Below are positions 1 to 13,300 of a stretch of 22,062 nucleotides of DNA, one piece after another. A program made the position numbers and the translations under genes. This DNA comes from Amphimedon queenslandica (lineage: Eukaryota > Porifera > Demospongiae > Haplosclerida > Niphatidae). The first letter of the stretch is position 1; each line of letters starts with the position of its first letter. The notes under the pieces are model-generated. The model was not told the DNA's origin. It ran no database searches and saw nothing but the letters and a program-made list of their open reading frames with translations. The DNA lies in NCBI RefSeq assembly GCF_000090795.2, contig NW_003546363.1:88691-110752 (forward strand), written 5' to 3'.

Positions 1-600
1 TGCATACACACACACAAGCTGTTGAATCAAAATTATATAACATTTTATAACATGCATGTCCATGTATTTGCTTAAGAAGTACATGGATATTAATACTTGA
101 ATATAGTAGAAGACATAGGCCCACATTATCTATCCATATTGCAGATCTAATACTTTTGCATAGCTTTATAGTGACATTCCAAAAAGCTCTCATTATAGAA
201 CAATCCTTCATGTACAATATGTCTTTATTATAAACTTAAGGTTCTACTGTACATGTAGTATATTAGAACAGTATAAATTGTGGATTGTATATGTACATTA
301 ATTCATGGTATTATTCTCTACAAGATGTCCCTGCCTCTTCCAAACAAAGCCTCAATGCTGACCCATTGATGTTAATTATCCACTCAATGCTAACAGCTAC
401 TATTATCACCATTCATTCCTGTGTTTATAACTACACCAACTAATAATAGCTGTCACAATATTTATTATTGATTATAATATTCATTATTTATTTTATTAAC
501 ATACATCCTTACATACTCAACCCATACTTCGTGCCCTTTACTTCTGATCTGGGCTGTTCCCCTCTCGACAGTCGACCTTCGCACCAACTGTCTGATTGTC

Positions 601-603
<3 letters not shown>

Positions 604-643
<40 letters not shown>
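604..643. repeat. (TG)20 microsatellite
   Basis: An uninterrupted run of about 20 TG dinucleotides lies in the HECT-gene intron. It is likely length-polymorphic, and no other role is visible. Confidence 0.95.
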
Positions 644-644
<1 letters not shown>

Positions 645-1534
645 TCATAGCCTAACTGTTGCATAAGTACATGTACCTCCTTGCTCAAGTTCCTTACTGG
701 TAAACTCCCAGCACAGATGCAGCTGTAATAAATTAAGATGTGACCTAGTCCACTTATGAAATAATATCTAGGTTTAATTAATAATTCAATTTTAATTATT
801 TGTCACACAGCAAGCTTGCATGATAATGTCATAAGGGGAAGCATTAGTTTTGGCCCTCCAAATTTTATCTCTTGTTATAAGCTTGTCTTGTTAAAGAGCG
901 CTAGATTTGGATTCAATCTATAGGTATTTTATGTCACTATTTTATAATTTGTATACGATTTTATGAGGTTATGTTTATCTTATTGGTTGAAGTGGTGTGT
1001 CTACATTGAGTATCCTTCCATATCTATGTATGTCTGCTGCTGGTGTGGCTCTGTCTAATTGAGACTGGCTAGACTTTAGGAAGCCATGTTAAGGGTGAAT
1101 GGAGAGGTGGGGAGAGAGGGTGAGGGGGGCATTGAAGTATAGAGGGGACATGGTTTTGAGAACATGAGATTCACAATGGCCCATGTATGAGGGTTTAGTG
1201 TACTGTATAGTGTACAATGAAAGTAACAAGGGGAGGACTATTATTAATGATATATGCATGTACATGTAGATACTAGTGTGATATGGGGATTAGTATTCTT
1301 GATAAACACACTATTAATATCATTAAATTTGGCTTTGGTGGCTATAATAGAAAATGCAATTTCACTTGGGCCAATTTGCTCAAGAAGTTATGATTCTACA
1401 TGTAATGTTGTTATTTTTACAAAATTGAGGCAAAAACAGTCATTTTTTGCACCAAATGTGTACAAATTTTGGGCCAATTTGGAACAAAATGAAGGTCCTT
1501 ATCAAAAACCATGCATGCAGTGATTTCTATATGG

Positions 1535-1700
1535 AATTGTCAAGAGAGAAAGAGAAGCTAGAGAGAGAGAGGGGGGGAAGTTTTAAAAAGATTTTAAGGT
1601 AGAGAAAAGAAAGGGAAAGAGAAGAAGGAGGGAGGGAGGAGAGAGAAATGAAAAACAGAGAGAAATGAAAAAGAGAGAGAAAGAGAAGGAGGGAAAGGGG
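1535..1700. repeat. Purine-rich (GA/GGA) tract
   Basis: The + strand is almost entirely A and G, with GAGA, GGGA and GAAA runs. It is not next to a recognised splice site, unlike most purine or pyrimidine tracts in this window. Confidence 0.75.
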
Positions 1701-2106
1701 AAACCCTCCTAGATACTTAGAAACTGCAAGTTAAGACAATGTACATGCACCTCTTCTTAATTTCCCTTAGAATAATGAATGACCTCAGGATTGGTCATGA
1801 ATAATGATAATAATAACAATCACACCATGAATACACTTCCTCTGTGTGATTTAGGGAAACTAGCATTCCCACAAAAAATTACCAAAATCTTCCAGTTTGT
1901 GGTCATTGCCCTTGTGCTAAATCCATTTTATAGCTTGTTTACTCCTCACTGATAAGGAAGACACCACCTGCATTATTTAATATTGCTAATTTTGTAATGT
2001 TGTTTTCCTATTGCTGTGGAGGATATTGTTTCAGCTGCTCTCTTTTAGTTATGGTCAGATTTCAACACACACACTACATGTACATGTCTTTAATTGTATG
2101 TACTAC

Positions 2107-2300
2107 ACGCAGGGTTTTTTTACAGGATTTTGGCTTAAGGTCTTCGGCCAAATTTCACCAAAAATGACTAAGAGAGAATCCTCTGTTTTTTTTTAATTTT
2201 CTGATACATATACATGTTCTTATGCTATGTAGCAAGTTTGAGCTGATTCCGATCAAGATTGGATTTTTTACAAATTTTTAAAATTTCTCCAAAAGCTGTA
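2107..2300 (+). repeat. Dispersed copy of the 186-bp repeat family
   Basis: The landmarks of the 15-16 kb array occur here in the same order and orientation: GGCCAAATTTC, CCAAAAATGACTAAGAGAGAAT, then CATATACATGTTCTTATG (2216 marks the GTTCTTAT anchor), then GTAGCAAGTTTGAGCTGATTCC and GATTTTTTAC. The central palindrome is reduced to AAGGTCTTCGGCC. Confidence 0.8.
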
Positions 2301-4078
2301 ATGTAGATAGTGATTAAGCATGCTTTTTAGTTCACTTAGTGAAAATTTTATTGAATGCTCATAACCAAAGAATGTCAGCTCATACTTTCTCTATACAAAG
2401 ACTTTATTATAAATCAGAAAATGCACTTTTTAGTAACCAAATGCCACAGACCATATACATGTACATGTAATTATCTAATGGCTTTCTGTATGCTGTCTAG
2501 CATTTAAATGGCATCATTTCTCTGTGGTGATGTGCATGTGTATGTACATGTGATGTGTATTCCCATCTGTCGTTGCTTCCTTGTTCATTGTGTAGTAATT
2601 TCTTTGTAAATTCCAACCAGAGCTCTTTAATCTTACTATCAAGAGTGACAGTTAGCAAGTCCTTAGTACTACATCAAGGGATGATTCCTGTTTCCCTGGA
2701 AGTGTAGCTATTAGCTTTGATGAGCCAGTAATGCAAAACATGTGCCTAAAGACAGCTTCTTCCTCCCTCTCCCCCCTCTCTCTCTTATCTTCTCCATCTC
2801 TATCTCTCTCTATCACTTGTTGTGTGGTTCCCAATGACCCACTGTTAATTTCTCAACTATACTACTGATTCCAAACTTGTGTATGTTTCCCAATCAGTGC
2901 TGGAACTGCCCCTATGTGCATCATTAACTAGAATCATACTCCTAAGCTTAAGTTCCAGCTGCCTACCAGCTTGCACCTAGCTTGCACAACTTCAAAGGAA
3001 ATTTGTACCCTTCATTTTTATTGTAGCTTGGACTATCACCTTCTTTAAATAAAGTTTAGCACAACAGTCTACACAGACATCAGACACACTCGTGTTATGT
3101 ATAGACAACCATATGCCTCTAATTAATGATTGCAAGCATTTTACTTAATAATGATATTACTGTTGAGCCTCCAGGTGGCGTGCTTCTCTTAATTATGCAA
3201 TCACCTTGTGTCAGTCTTGTAATGAGCTCTCTTTGACTAGACTCCACAGTGAGAATATACCGATGAAAGAGAGAGAGAGAGGGGGGGAGGAAATTTATAT
3301 AATGTAGTTTACATATCTTATTTGCAAGGAAATTATCAAGTACTATTTGTTCTCAAAATATCTATTTGTACTTGTACTGGTACATTAATTTGCTAAGCTT
3401 TCTTTGTTCCACTTAGAAGAACTATGAATGTGCAAAGCTATTAATGTGAAAGGACACGTGTAGCATGATTCATTCTGTTTAGCATGATCTAAGACCATAT
3501 TAATGGAACTGTATGCGTGTTTGAATGCATGGATTGCTTCATGTTAAGAGGAAGCTATATCAATAAAAGGGAAGGAAGGAATCAAAAGGGGGGCTAAAGG
3601 AAGAGAGATAGAAACAGAGGAAGAGACAAAGAGAGTTGAGAGAGTCAAAATAGACACAAGTTTAAAGTGAGACAGGAGCAGTTTGTATTAATGAAGCTAT
3701 ACACACATGCTTTATAGCCTTTGTCTGTTGACCCTACTCATCACTTGTTTAGACTTATTATGTAATTGGTGTGTCTTTTTTTATCTTGTATGACCTCTGT
3801 TTCTCCTCACTGTGCTCATATCTGTAGTCTATCTTTTCACTGAATTGCGTGTGCGTATGTGTGTGCATACATGTATGTCTGCGTGATATAATGTAATGAC
3901 TCATTTCCTATTTATCCCATATGGCTCAAGGCTGTTTTGTATCCTGCTTTAGTTCTTTCTCATTTTGTCAACCTTGTTTACTGTCTGTAATTCATCTCTC
4001 TCTCTCTCTCTTTTTCTCCCTCTCTCTCTCCCCCCCCTCTCTCCCCCCTCTCTCTCTCTCTCTTTCCTCCACCTGCAG

Positions 4079-4727
<649 letters not shown>

Positions 4728-6741
4728 CTCAATTGCCATAGACACAGCACCCAGCCACACTCCATGCCTCTATATACTTTTGTGTTTATGTATACTTAGA
4801 CTATTATTTTTGTATGATGTATGTATTAATACTCTTACTATTATCAGTGCTATTTATTTTTGTATGGTACATATAATGTAGGATGCTGGAATTATTATTG
4901 TTCTAAGTGCATTATATATTATATTATACACACATATATATTTATTTAATTACTATTTATATTATTGCTTTGTGTGTGTGCTTTCTTGTATTTATTTTTT
5001 CAGTTCTCCTTCATCTATTTTTACATACATGTACTTAGAAAGACTACGTTATTATTATTATTATCATTATTTGTTGCTGTTGTAATGCTGGCCTGCTATG
5101 TTCAGGCTCTCTCTCTATTTTTTAAATTATTATTATTATTATTATATGTACATGTGTTATTAAATTCTAAGTTAAAATGCTATGAAACCTTTTGCGTGTC
5201 CTTTTGTAAACAAACCTATTAACGAGATGTTGTACTCCTCCTCTCTCCTCCATCTCTCCAGAGACTCTAAGCATCCCATGCAGACAAACTGTATACTTCT
5301 AAACAATACTCACAAAGGATTGAGCCATTTATCGCCATTGGGTATGTTGGCATGACACATTACAAGTGCTAATGAGGAATGAAGACAGAGCCAGCCAATA
5401 CAATACATAATCACATGTAAGAGACTGAGAGGGTTTGTGTACGTGATGACTGGCTGGTAATTGGCATGTGTAAATATATGAGGGTTAATAATACATTAAA
5501 AGAAGCTAAAAATAGGTTTACTGATATCAAGGGTTGGTACGCTATACTGTACGTTGGAAGGATAGTATTCATTTGTAGGTTCTATTTGACATTCATGGAA
5601 ATTAAAGTACAAAATAAACAAACTACATTATGTATTGTGTAGAGCTTGTAATTCTTTTTGACACCTTGTTTACACCTCAAGGTGTGAACAAGTTGTGAAA
5701 TTTCTGGCTCACACTAATTTTTTTTGATGAATCATTTTGCTGCAATGTGCTCTGTATATGTGTGTGTGTGTGAATTTGTCTAGCGAGCTAATGAATGCCA
5801 AAATTTTGTTTTTGCATATCTTTATAACAAATGTGCAAATTGGATTCAGGAATAACAAAAATATAATAATAAAAGAAACAACAACATTAATAATGATGAT
5901 AATAATAATAATAATAATATCCTAATAATAATTCTATAGTGCATACAGAGGTGTCAATAAGTGATGATGGTGCATGGTAGATGTGTGTCATTGTTTCCAA
6001 GTTCATAAACGATGTAAACAAGTGAGAATGAGAGAGCTAGGAGAAAGAGTTAGAGAGAAATGTCATCAAAATAGTGCAATCTTCCCAAACAATAACTAAA
6101 CGGGCTGTAGATGAAACGAGAGTCGAGCCTACAAGTAAACAAGTTCATTATACAATGTACACTAGGCTCCACTCCTCCTTCCAGTCTACTTTCCAAAGTG
6201 TACATTCCTCTAATTGAAGTTGACTTTGCTGTGGACTCCTTGTGTACACTTCTCATTGACTATATGTACTTCCTTCTTTCTTGACTAAACAGTATGCACC
6301 TTTCTTCCTCGGATTCCCAGAACTGATTGTTATAACTTGTAATCAATATCAGGAAACAATTTTGATGTAAACATAAGGACGAGAGAGAGTCAGCCTGTAT
6401 CTGATAAGCTCCACGACGGATGTCTGAATTTATAAATTCACTGTGTTTGGCAGTCTGAGGGACAATGTGTATTCTGCCTTAAAGAGTTTAAGTGTCCCTT
6501 TCCCTTTCTTGTTTTGATGATGGCGTGATTGATAATCATCATCATTCCTGGAAGGCCATATTCCTATTCAAATATTATTGTTATTTTTCCATCTCTTTCT
6601 ATTTCTGTATACGTGGCAGCCATTCTTCCTCTCTCAAACACAGCAGGTCTTCAAGTTTCTTCTTCTCTTAAAGGACTCAACCGGCCAGTCTTCTCATTCC
6701 TTTAATTCTCTATTACTTTAGAGTCCTCGATCAATACTCAC
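4728..6741. other. 3' flank and intergenic DNA between convergent HECT and KSR-like genes
   Basis: No gene is recognised in this 2-kb stretch. It contains the HECT-gene 3' UTR, ATT/TTA microsatellites (about 5048-5145 and 5884-5920), an AATAAA at 5612-5617 that could be a distal HECT poly(A) signal, and a 28-nt near-palindrome at 5665-5692. On the minus strand an ATTAAA (plus-strand TTTAAT, 6701-6706) lies just past the KSR-like stop codon and is a possible poly(A) signal for that gene. Confidence 0.6.
5665..5692. repeat. 28-nt near-perfect inverted repeat
   Basis: The arms CTTGTTTACACCT and AGGTGTGAACAAG pair at 12 of 13 positions around a 2-nt centre (CA). It lies between convergent genes. 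It could fold as a hairpin in RNA or bind a dimeric factor; the sequence alone does not say which. Confidence 0.85.
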
Positions 6742-9331
6742 TCATTGTCTCAACGTGCAGTGCTGCGATGAAAGAGGAAGACTAGTCGAAGAGAATCGTG
6801 TCGGAGGAAATGAGGTGTTGTCCTGTATCGACGAGAGGATGTCCTTGAAAGTCGTGCGACGTGTGTGAGACCAGCAACGATGAATAACGGACCGAAAGCA
6901 GCTCCGAGGTAGGAGTTTGAGGGATTGGTGGCCGTTGTTTCCAACGCTCCATATGAGATCCAAGAGCGACTGATTCAAAAAGGGGAGCTTTAGTGTTGTC
7001 AGCTCGTAAGCGATAGTACCAAAGGCAAATATGTCAGTGGACGGAGTTGGCTTTGTAGGAAGGAAGAGATATCCGTTTGATAGCTGGGTGATGGATCGAA
7101 TTTCTTCTGGAGTAAGATATGGTAGGTCACAGCCTTCTAGTTGCCTGGATAAGAGAGAGAGAGAGAGAGAGGGAGAGAGAGGTCATTTCATGATTTCAGA
7201 ATGAGGATAAATTTTGGCATGTAATGCTAAGTGAGCTGCCAATTGTGAATGAGTTTTTGTTTAATGACTAAACTCACTAATCACTCCATGTGAGTTTTGT
7301 GCTACTATGCATACATGCATTATGCATAAAAACAAAATCATAATTATAATATGCTTTAATATACCAGCAATACATGTAGTACATGTACATGTACAATACA
7401 TGCTTGGCTCAGATCTTACTACATAGTTTTATCATTAATACTATAATACTTTTCCCCTTGTTATTACAATAGCTACTATGCACTATGCATTCAGTTCTAA
7501 GTAAGTTTGGTGTACATGTGGGTGCATGGTTCTCTCTCTTCTAACTCTTACCTGTTGTTCGTGTTGTGGAATGATAGAGAGATGCAAACTCTGTGATTAA
7601 TGGTGACCAGTTTAGAGCTAAGCCCGCCATGTTGTATACCTTTAGCATGTAAATATTCCATGCCCTAAGAGGAGGGAGAGAGAGAGATTGGGAAAAAGAT
7701 GAAAAGGTGAGGGAAAAGAGAAAGGATGAGTAAGGGGAACAGATGAAAGGAGGGGAGAAAAAAAAAGAAGGGGATAGTGAAATGGAATCTAAACCACTGG
7801 CTTGGATTTAGTAAAGTACACTAAAACCAGCCCTCCCTGTTTCCCAAATGTATACAAAGCAAGGATGCAGGGACTTCCCAAATGGATATTTCAAAGCATA
7901 AAGGTATTACAAGGCAAGTGTGCTTGGTCTGAGGTGCGTCATATAGGGGCTTTGAACAGAAATGCTTTCATTGTGTTTGGTATGATAAATGGTCTAAGGA
8001 ATGAGTGTTGTGAGAGCTCTTACCTCAGATATCTGTCTCAGTATCTTTAATTTGGAGGGAGTAGTGAAATTGTGCCCAAGTTTGTGAATATGATTGTACA
8101 GTGTATCCCCTTTAACCTCACTAGAGAGAGAGAGAAAGAGAGGGAGGGAGAAAGAGGTGAATATTGTGGTTTGGAGTTAAGAGGAAGGGAGGGAGGAAAA
8201 AAGAGGGGGGGAGGTACAGAAAAGGTATTTCAAAGGAGACACAAGGGTGTGGGGGAGGTTTTGAGAGAGTGCTCTAAGTAGCACTTGAGCTGAGGAGCTC
8301 AGTAAACAACAAAGTGTGGGAGAGATAGGACACCCAAACACGTTATTATTAACCTAATACCCAATAGTGGGGGGGGGACGTGTATATGTACATGTGTACA
8401 TATATGAGGACTGAGTACAGAGTACATGAAATTCTATAGAGAGTTTTAAATGGTATTATGTATGTGTGGGGGGAAGAGAGTGAAGTATATACCTCATTAT
8501 GATCCCAAAAGTGTCTCCTGCTGGTAAATCGAGACATACCCCCATAAATAGTTGTATGTTTTCGTGACGTATGCAACAAAGTGTGTTGACTTCATTGGCA
8601 AATGAGCGAACGTCCTCTTGTCTTTTGATGGTTCGCTGGTGGACCCAAACGTTACCGTGCCAGTAACCTCTGAAATAAAAAAAAGAAAGGGATTATGATT
8701 ATTATTTTTATTATTATGTCAATGAAAATTGCTAAAGAGTTTTGAAAGGTGCATAATTAATGAGAGTCTTAGCTTCCAGTGACAGTCACCTATTCAAAGT
8801 GAAGCCTACTTACTTTTGAACTGTTTCTTTGCAGCTCGAGGCAGCCTCCCCGTAGAGTTGGATCTCTTCCGACCCAACCATCCACTCCTTCCATTTGCCC
8901 TGGAGGTAGACAGAGAGCGGGACTTCCTCAATCTCGTCTTCTTCTTCTTCTTCTTCTTCATCGTCTGTGTAGCAGTCGCTGAATACATCAGAGTCAGTGG
9001 CGAGCGGTGAAGTGAAGAGAAGGCTTTCCTGGGACCCGTAGCTTGTGAGACTACTCCGTCCGCTGTCTACCAAGAGGCTACTAGCGGAAAGCCCACTGCT
9101 GCCGCCTGGCTCGGACCAGACTCTTCTACCTGTACTCCAGTGAAGGAGAGGAGAGGCGGGAGGCTGTGGATAGCCGTTGCCTCCTATTACTGCATTTCTG
9201 CTGTTGCTCCTGCTCCTTGGAGAAGAGACTGTGATACTAGGGACGGCTACATTGACGGGTGAAGACTGGTCGGTTCCCCGAGTCTTCTGTTGGTGATGCA
9301 GCAAAGAGAGAATATCACGGCGAGTGGACAT
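6742..9331 (-). CDS. KSR-like: Short KSR/RAF-family pseudokinase (kinase suppressor of Ras-like)
   Basis: Five exons, 8814-9331, 8493-8669, 8024-8120, 7552-7664 and 6742-7144, join in consistent phase to 435 codons with stop TGA. Residues 1-145 are Ser-rich with an acidic Glu run. A KSR-like pre-kinase segment (WKEW, 147-150) leads into the kinase fold. Family marks are RHENIQLFMGVCLD (207-220), KGDTLYNHIHK, GMEYLHAKGIQHG (265-277), LPYLTPEEIR with the long KSR-type spacer, and STDIFAFGTIAYEL (337-350). Catalytic motifs are missing: the Gly loop is GEAASS, VAIK is VWVH (H183), the HRD position is HGG (276-278), and DFG is LSF (294-296). The alphaC Glu and the subdomain IX Asp (D339) remain. 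KSR proteins scaffold RAF-MEK-ERK signalling; that role is inferred here. The start is supported by an upstream in-frame stop and a TATA box. KSRs are usually about twice this length, and no C1 domain is present. Confidence 0.85.
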
Positions 9332-9416
9332 GGTTTTCAGAATCTATTGAGTGATTTGAACTACTAGTCTATTGTGCTCTTCCTTTTAATCATACAGACA
9401 GCCAAACAGAGCTCTC

Positions 9417-9424
9417 CTTTTATA
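9417..9424 (-). promoter_or_regulatory. TATA box of the KSR-like gene
   Basis: TATAAAAG on the minus strand lies about 86-93 nt upstream of the ATG at 9331. A start site about 30 nt downstream would give a 5' UTR of roughly 60 nt. This supports 9331 as the true start and argues against missing upstream coding exons. Confidence 0.6.
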
Positions 9425-9734
9425 AGACCGTACATTTCAAATGGAAGTTGCATCGCCCACGCACCTGGCCATTATTATTCTACAAAGTAGTCTGGTATGC
9501 TTGGTATGCGGCTAATGAGCGAGTGAGTGTATTTGGTATGCAACCTGCAACTATGGGAAAATTACTAGAAAGGCTACCTTTCTTTGCGACATCATATCTA
9601 TGGCAATGGAATGTGTAGGCTTAGCTGGAATATTAGTACATGCTAGCCACTAGAAAATAGACCAACCCATGGTCTTTCATTGAAAAATGTAATACTTTTT
9701 GGTGCCTTTAAAAGCATGGACTATAGGTAGTGCA

Positions 9735-9880
9735 TGTTTTTTTTCCAAAAAATGGCTCCAAAATCACCCAAATTTTTATCACATTATCTGAAACACATTG
9801 ATGGATGTCCTTATGCTTTGTAGAAAATTTGAGCAGATTCCAACAACAAATTCAGAAGTTATAAGCAATTTTAAATCTCA
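9735..9880 (+). repeat. Decayed copy of the 186-bp repeat family
   Basis: Recognisable pieces are CCAAAAAATGGCTCCAAAA, TGTCCTTATGCTTTGTAGAAA and ATTTGAGCAGATTCCAAC, in the order and orientation of the array units. It has many substitutions and no intact central palindrome. Confidence 0.65.
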
Positions 9881-10374
9881 AAGGATTTTTCACCTTAAAT
9901 GGTTAAAAATATAACATTCTGGCACATGAACTATGACTAGCTCTTAGTATCTAAACTAACACGGCAATCAAATTACAAAATTCATCTTGAAACCAAAACA
10001 GTCCTGGTAGTCAGTCAAATAACAATGATGTTATCATTATGGTTGCACATCCATGCATGTGATATGGTACAAGGGAGCAACAAGAACAAAAAAGGATCTA
10101 TTTATTTTTAATAACACAACTTCAATAATAATAATAATAATCATAATAACATTGAAATCATTAAAAATAAGAAGAAACAAGAAAGAGGGAGAGAATAAGA
10201 AAGAAAAGAAGAGTAAGTACAGCATGACTGTTAGAGACAAAGAACATTATGAAATGATTGACAATAGCAGACGAACAGAAACATGACTCATTATATATAT
10301 ATACATATAAAAACAGGAAGAGAGAAAATAGAGAGAAACATTAAAATCATAAACCAAGAAAAAGAGAAAAGATA

Positions 10375-13300
10375 TTAAAAATCAAGGGTCCCGTTGTGAC
10401 CAAGAATGTCCGAAGGACTCACTACATCGCTAGGTTGCATACTAAAAGGGCCAAACCCTTCATCTCGTAGCAGAGACTCCATTATCTCGTCCTCCATTTC
10501 AAAATCGGTCGCAAGATAACTCAGCTGCTTATCCACCATAGCAGGGTCATCCATGTCCCCAGTGGCAATGAGATCATTCATCACAATTGAAGGGAGGGAG
10601 AGCTGATGAGCACGAGACTGAGAACTAGGAGACAAATCCATCACATAATCCGCCGCCATTTTATTCAACTCGGACAAAGACCGATGGTGACTCAACGGCG
10701 AGCCGTACTTGGGTCCGCCCGCCATCATGGCGTCGACCGGCCACTCGTGAAACATGTAATCTGACATTGCCTGCGGGTGCTGATCCAACCAATGGGGCCG
10801 GGAGGTGGGGGGCGAGGAGGCGTGGCTAGCAGATGTAGAGGGACTCCCAGTTCCGGTCGTCGGCGAGTCAGGTTGATCAACACAAGGATCAACACTATTA
10901 GGCTCGACGTAGACACACGGTACGCTGTTCGCCGAAGACATATTACCCATGAACGGATTTTGCTGTTGATGTACCTCGTCTACTTTGCCACCCCCGGCCT
11001 GCCCTCCTCCCTCCTTCCCACTCGTTATGAGGTTCTCCTCAGAGTGGCTACGGAGTGGAGGAGCGTTGAAATTCATGTTAGCCATTTTGTGCTGTAGTGC
11101 TTGTCTCTGATAGGCCATTCCGGGGTCTAGGTACGAGGGAAGAGGAGGGTATTGCTGGGGAAGGAAGCCACCCTGCTGCTGTTTGGAGAATGGATAGGAT
11201 TGAGTAGGAGAGAGGAGAGAGGGATCAACTGGAAGAGGAGGAGCAGCGACAAACGGAAGAGAAAAATTATTTGACATTGAGGTGTGAATGGTAGGCGGGG
11301 TCTGGATATTGGGCGTGGCTTGCATGGAAGGTCCTGGTGGTTGTGGCGTAACTCCATTAACAGGCATCCCATATTTATCAGTCGGTGAAGTGACCGAAAC
11401 GTTTGGAGGATACTTATGTGAGCCGTACGAAAGTAAGTCATTTGATTGGATGCCTCTGGGGGCGTGTCCATAGCCACCGTTGCTAAGGACAGTATTAGCC
11501 GGAACAATCGACTTTAGTTTTCGTACAAGAGGAACAGAGTACTGCTGCTGGCCCGGGACCTGACCAGGTAGACACTTTGAAATTGGGAGCTGTGAAAGGA
11601 AAGGATGCTGATGGAAATTACCATTCGGGATGAGCGAGATATTGGGCGGAGTCTGCATTGCTAGGGGAGGAGCTTGATGAGAATATACAGAGTAGCCTAG
11701 CTGGCCGCCAGGATAAACGTTTGAAGGTTTTCCGGTAAAATTGAGAATGTCTTCGTCTTTCTCTAAGGGAATATCAAGACCACAAGAGAACTCAACGTTG
11801 GTCAGATCAGGGAGACTAGAAGCACCACCTCCCATTGAATCATTAGCAATACCAGTGGAGCCATACTCAGGACTAGGGAGGAGAGAGAGAAAGAAGATAA
11901 CGTAAGAAGAGAGAAAAAGGGAGAGAGAGAGAGGGGGGGAGGAGAGAAAGAGAGAGAGTGTGTGTTACCTTAGTAAGGCAGCACTAACTGAAGACCCCAG
12001 TCTAGTAGGACTCTGAGGCTATTAAGGAAAGAAAGAAAGAGAAAGGAGTACAAAAGAAAGCGACGGTAAAACATACATGTATAATGTACACGTAATAAGA
12101 TAAAAGAATATTTGTGATCATTGGACAAAGAGGACTAGAAAGTGCGTGATGAAAGTCAAAATCACATGTTAACAAGTGATATACGCACGCTCAGAGGAGA
12201 CAAGGGGAGGTTGAACAACACCACATTGTTTACAAAGGAAAGAGAAACAACACCTCAATGCCACGTGCAATAGAAAAAGAAATAATGAGAAGAGAAGGAA
12301 AGAGATGAAATGTAAGAATGCAATGCAGGGAAAAGGAATCATGAAGAAAGAGGGGGGCTTACCGCATTGGTGTGGTTGAAATCGAGATTTGAGGGAACTA
12401 GTGATAATAAAGAAAAGATTAAAAAAATCAAATTATGAGACATTAGATAAAGGCACAAAATTAATAATAAGATAACTGATGATAATTTGATACCATGAAT
12501 GCCATTGGCATTAAATCCTTTTTTTCTCAGAATGAAGATAAACAAATTAAAATAAATACCCCCAACATTCAATGCAGTAAAACACTATAGTAAGTAACAA
12601 TTAGGTATCTCAGTATAACTCAGTATAACACTCAAGCGTTAATGCAAAATTAAAAAAAAACAATAACATTGTCTAGACCGTTACGCTAACAATAATAAGT
12701 AATGGAATTAACCTTGTTCAAGTTCAAAATCATCATAATTACCCATTCAACAGAAGTAAAGATCATCTTTCATGATCTCAGATTCTCAGTCTAATTAAGC
12801 AGTCGAACAATAGTGCATGTGTAAATACATTGTGTACACACGCATGTCTGATTCATTTATGTGTGTGCAATGAATGAGGAAGTGATTCATCCACACTGTG
12901 TACATAGTTTAGATTGCTAAGTACAGGCTAAAACAACCACACACATTATGTCATCTGTTACACAACAATAGCTCATGGCCTATTCCCCTTATCAAGCTAA
13001 TTCTAGTATATTCTACACTGAGAGAGGTATGTGCATAATATGGATTATGTGTAAAATAATTAACATCAAAATCCACCTGAAAATATTCAGGAAGTCACCA
13101 ATGTGAGGAAAGTAGTACATGCATGTGTATGTGTATAGTAATTAGTTAACATAAGGCTGATCTCATGCTAGAGTTTGGCTCTCTCCTCTCTGTCCTTCTC
13201 CCTAACTACACAATTTAAGAGGAATAGAGCAAAGAGCTTCCTTGGTAAACACAAAAACATGATAACAACAAATTTGAGAATAAAGCAATAACAACAATAA

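Larger units (their letters stand above)
1..4078 (+). other. Long intron (left end open) of the HECT ligase gene
   Basis: I found no coding exon on either strand in these 4 kb. The stretch ends at the CAG acceptor at 4076-4078, so it is most simply one intron extending beyond the left edge, though a short missed exon cannot be excluded. It holds a TG microsatellite (604-643), purine-rich DNA (about 1535-1700), a dispersed repeat copy (about 2107-2300), a pyrimidine tract (about 2757-2815), several TACATGTA palindromes, and a CT-rich tract just before the acceptor (about 3996-4070). Confidence 0.6.
9332..10374. other. Intergenic region between CRTC 3' end and KSR-like promoter
   Basis: No gene is seen. 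It holds the KSR-like promoter, three GGTATGC heptamers (9494-9500, 9503-9509, 9535-9541), a decayed copy of the dispersed repeat (about 9735-9880), ATA microsatellites (about 10124-10145), and a minus-strand AATAAA (plus-strand TTTATT, 10101-10106), the best candidate for the CRTC poly(A) signal. Confidence 0.6.

Noticed and set aside
1375-1505. Possible further copy of the 186-bp repeat
   Set aside because: Only loose similarity (GGGCCAATTTGG, GGTCCTTAT) without the palindrome or the ordered landmarks; too weak to call.
8816-9010. Plus-strand open frame antisense to KSR-like exon 1
   Set aside because: It is a shadow of the coding exon; its Phe run is the complement of the Glu codon repeat.
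6742-9331. Integrin-linked kinase instead of KSR
   Set aside because: ILK is also degenerate, but LFMG, YLHAKG and the long insert after the TPE motif fit KSR better, and there are no ankyrin repeats.
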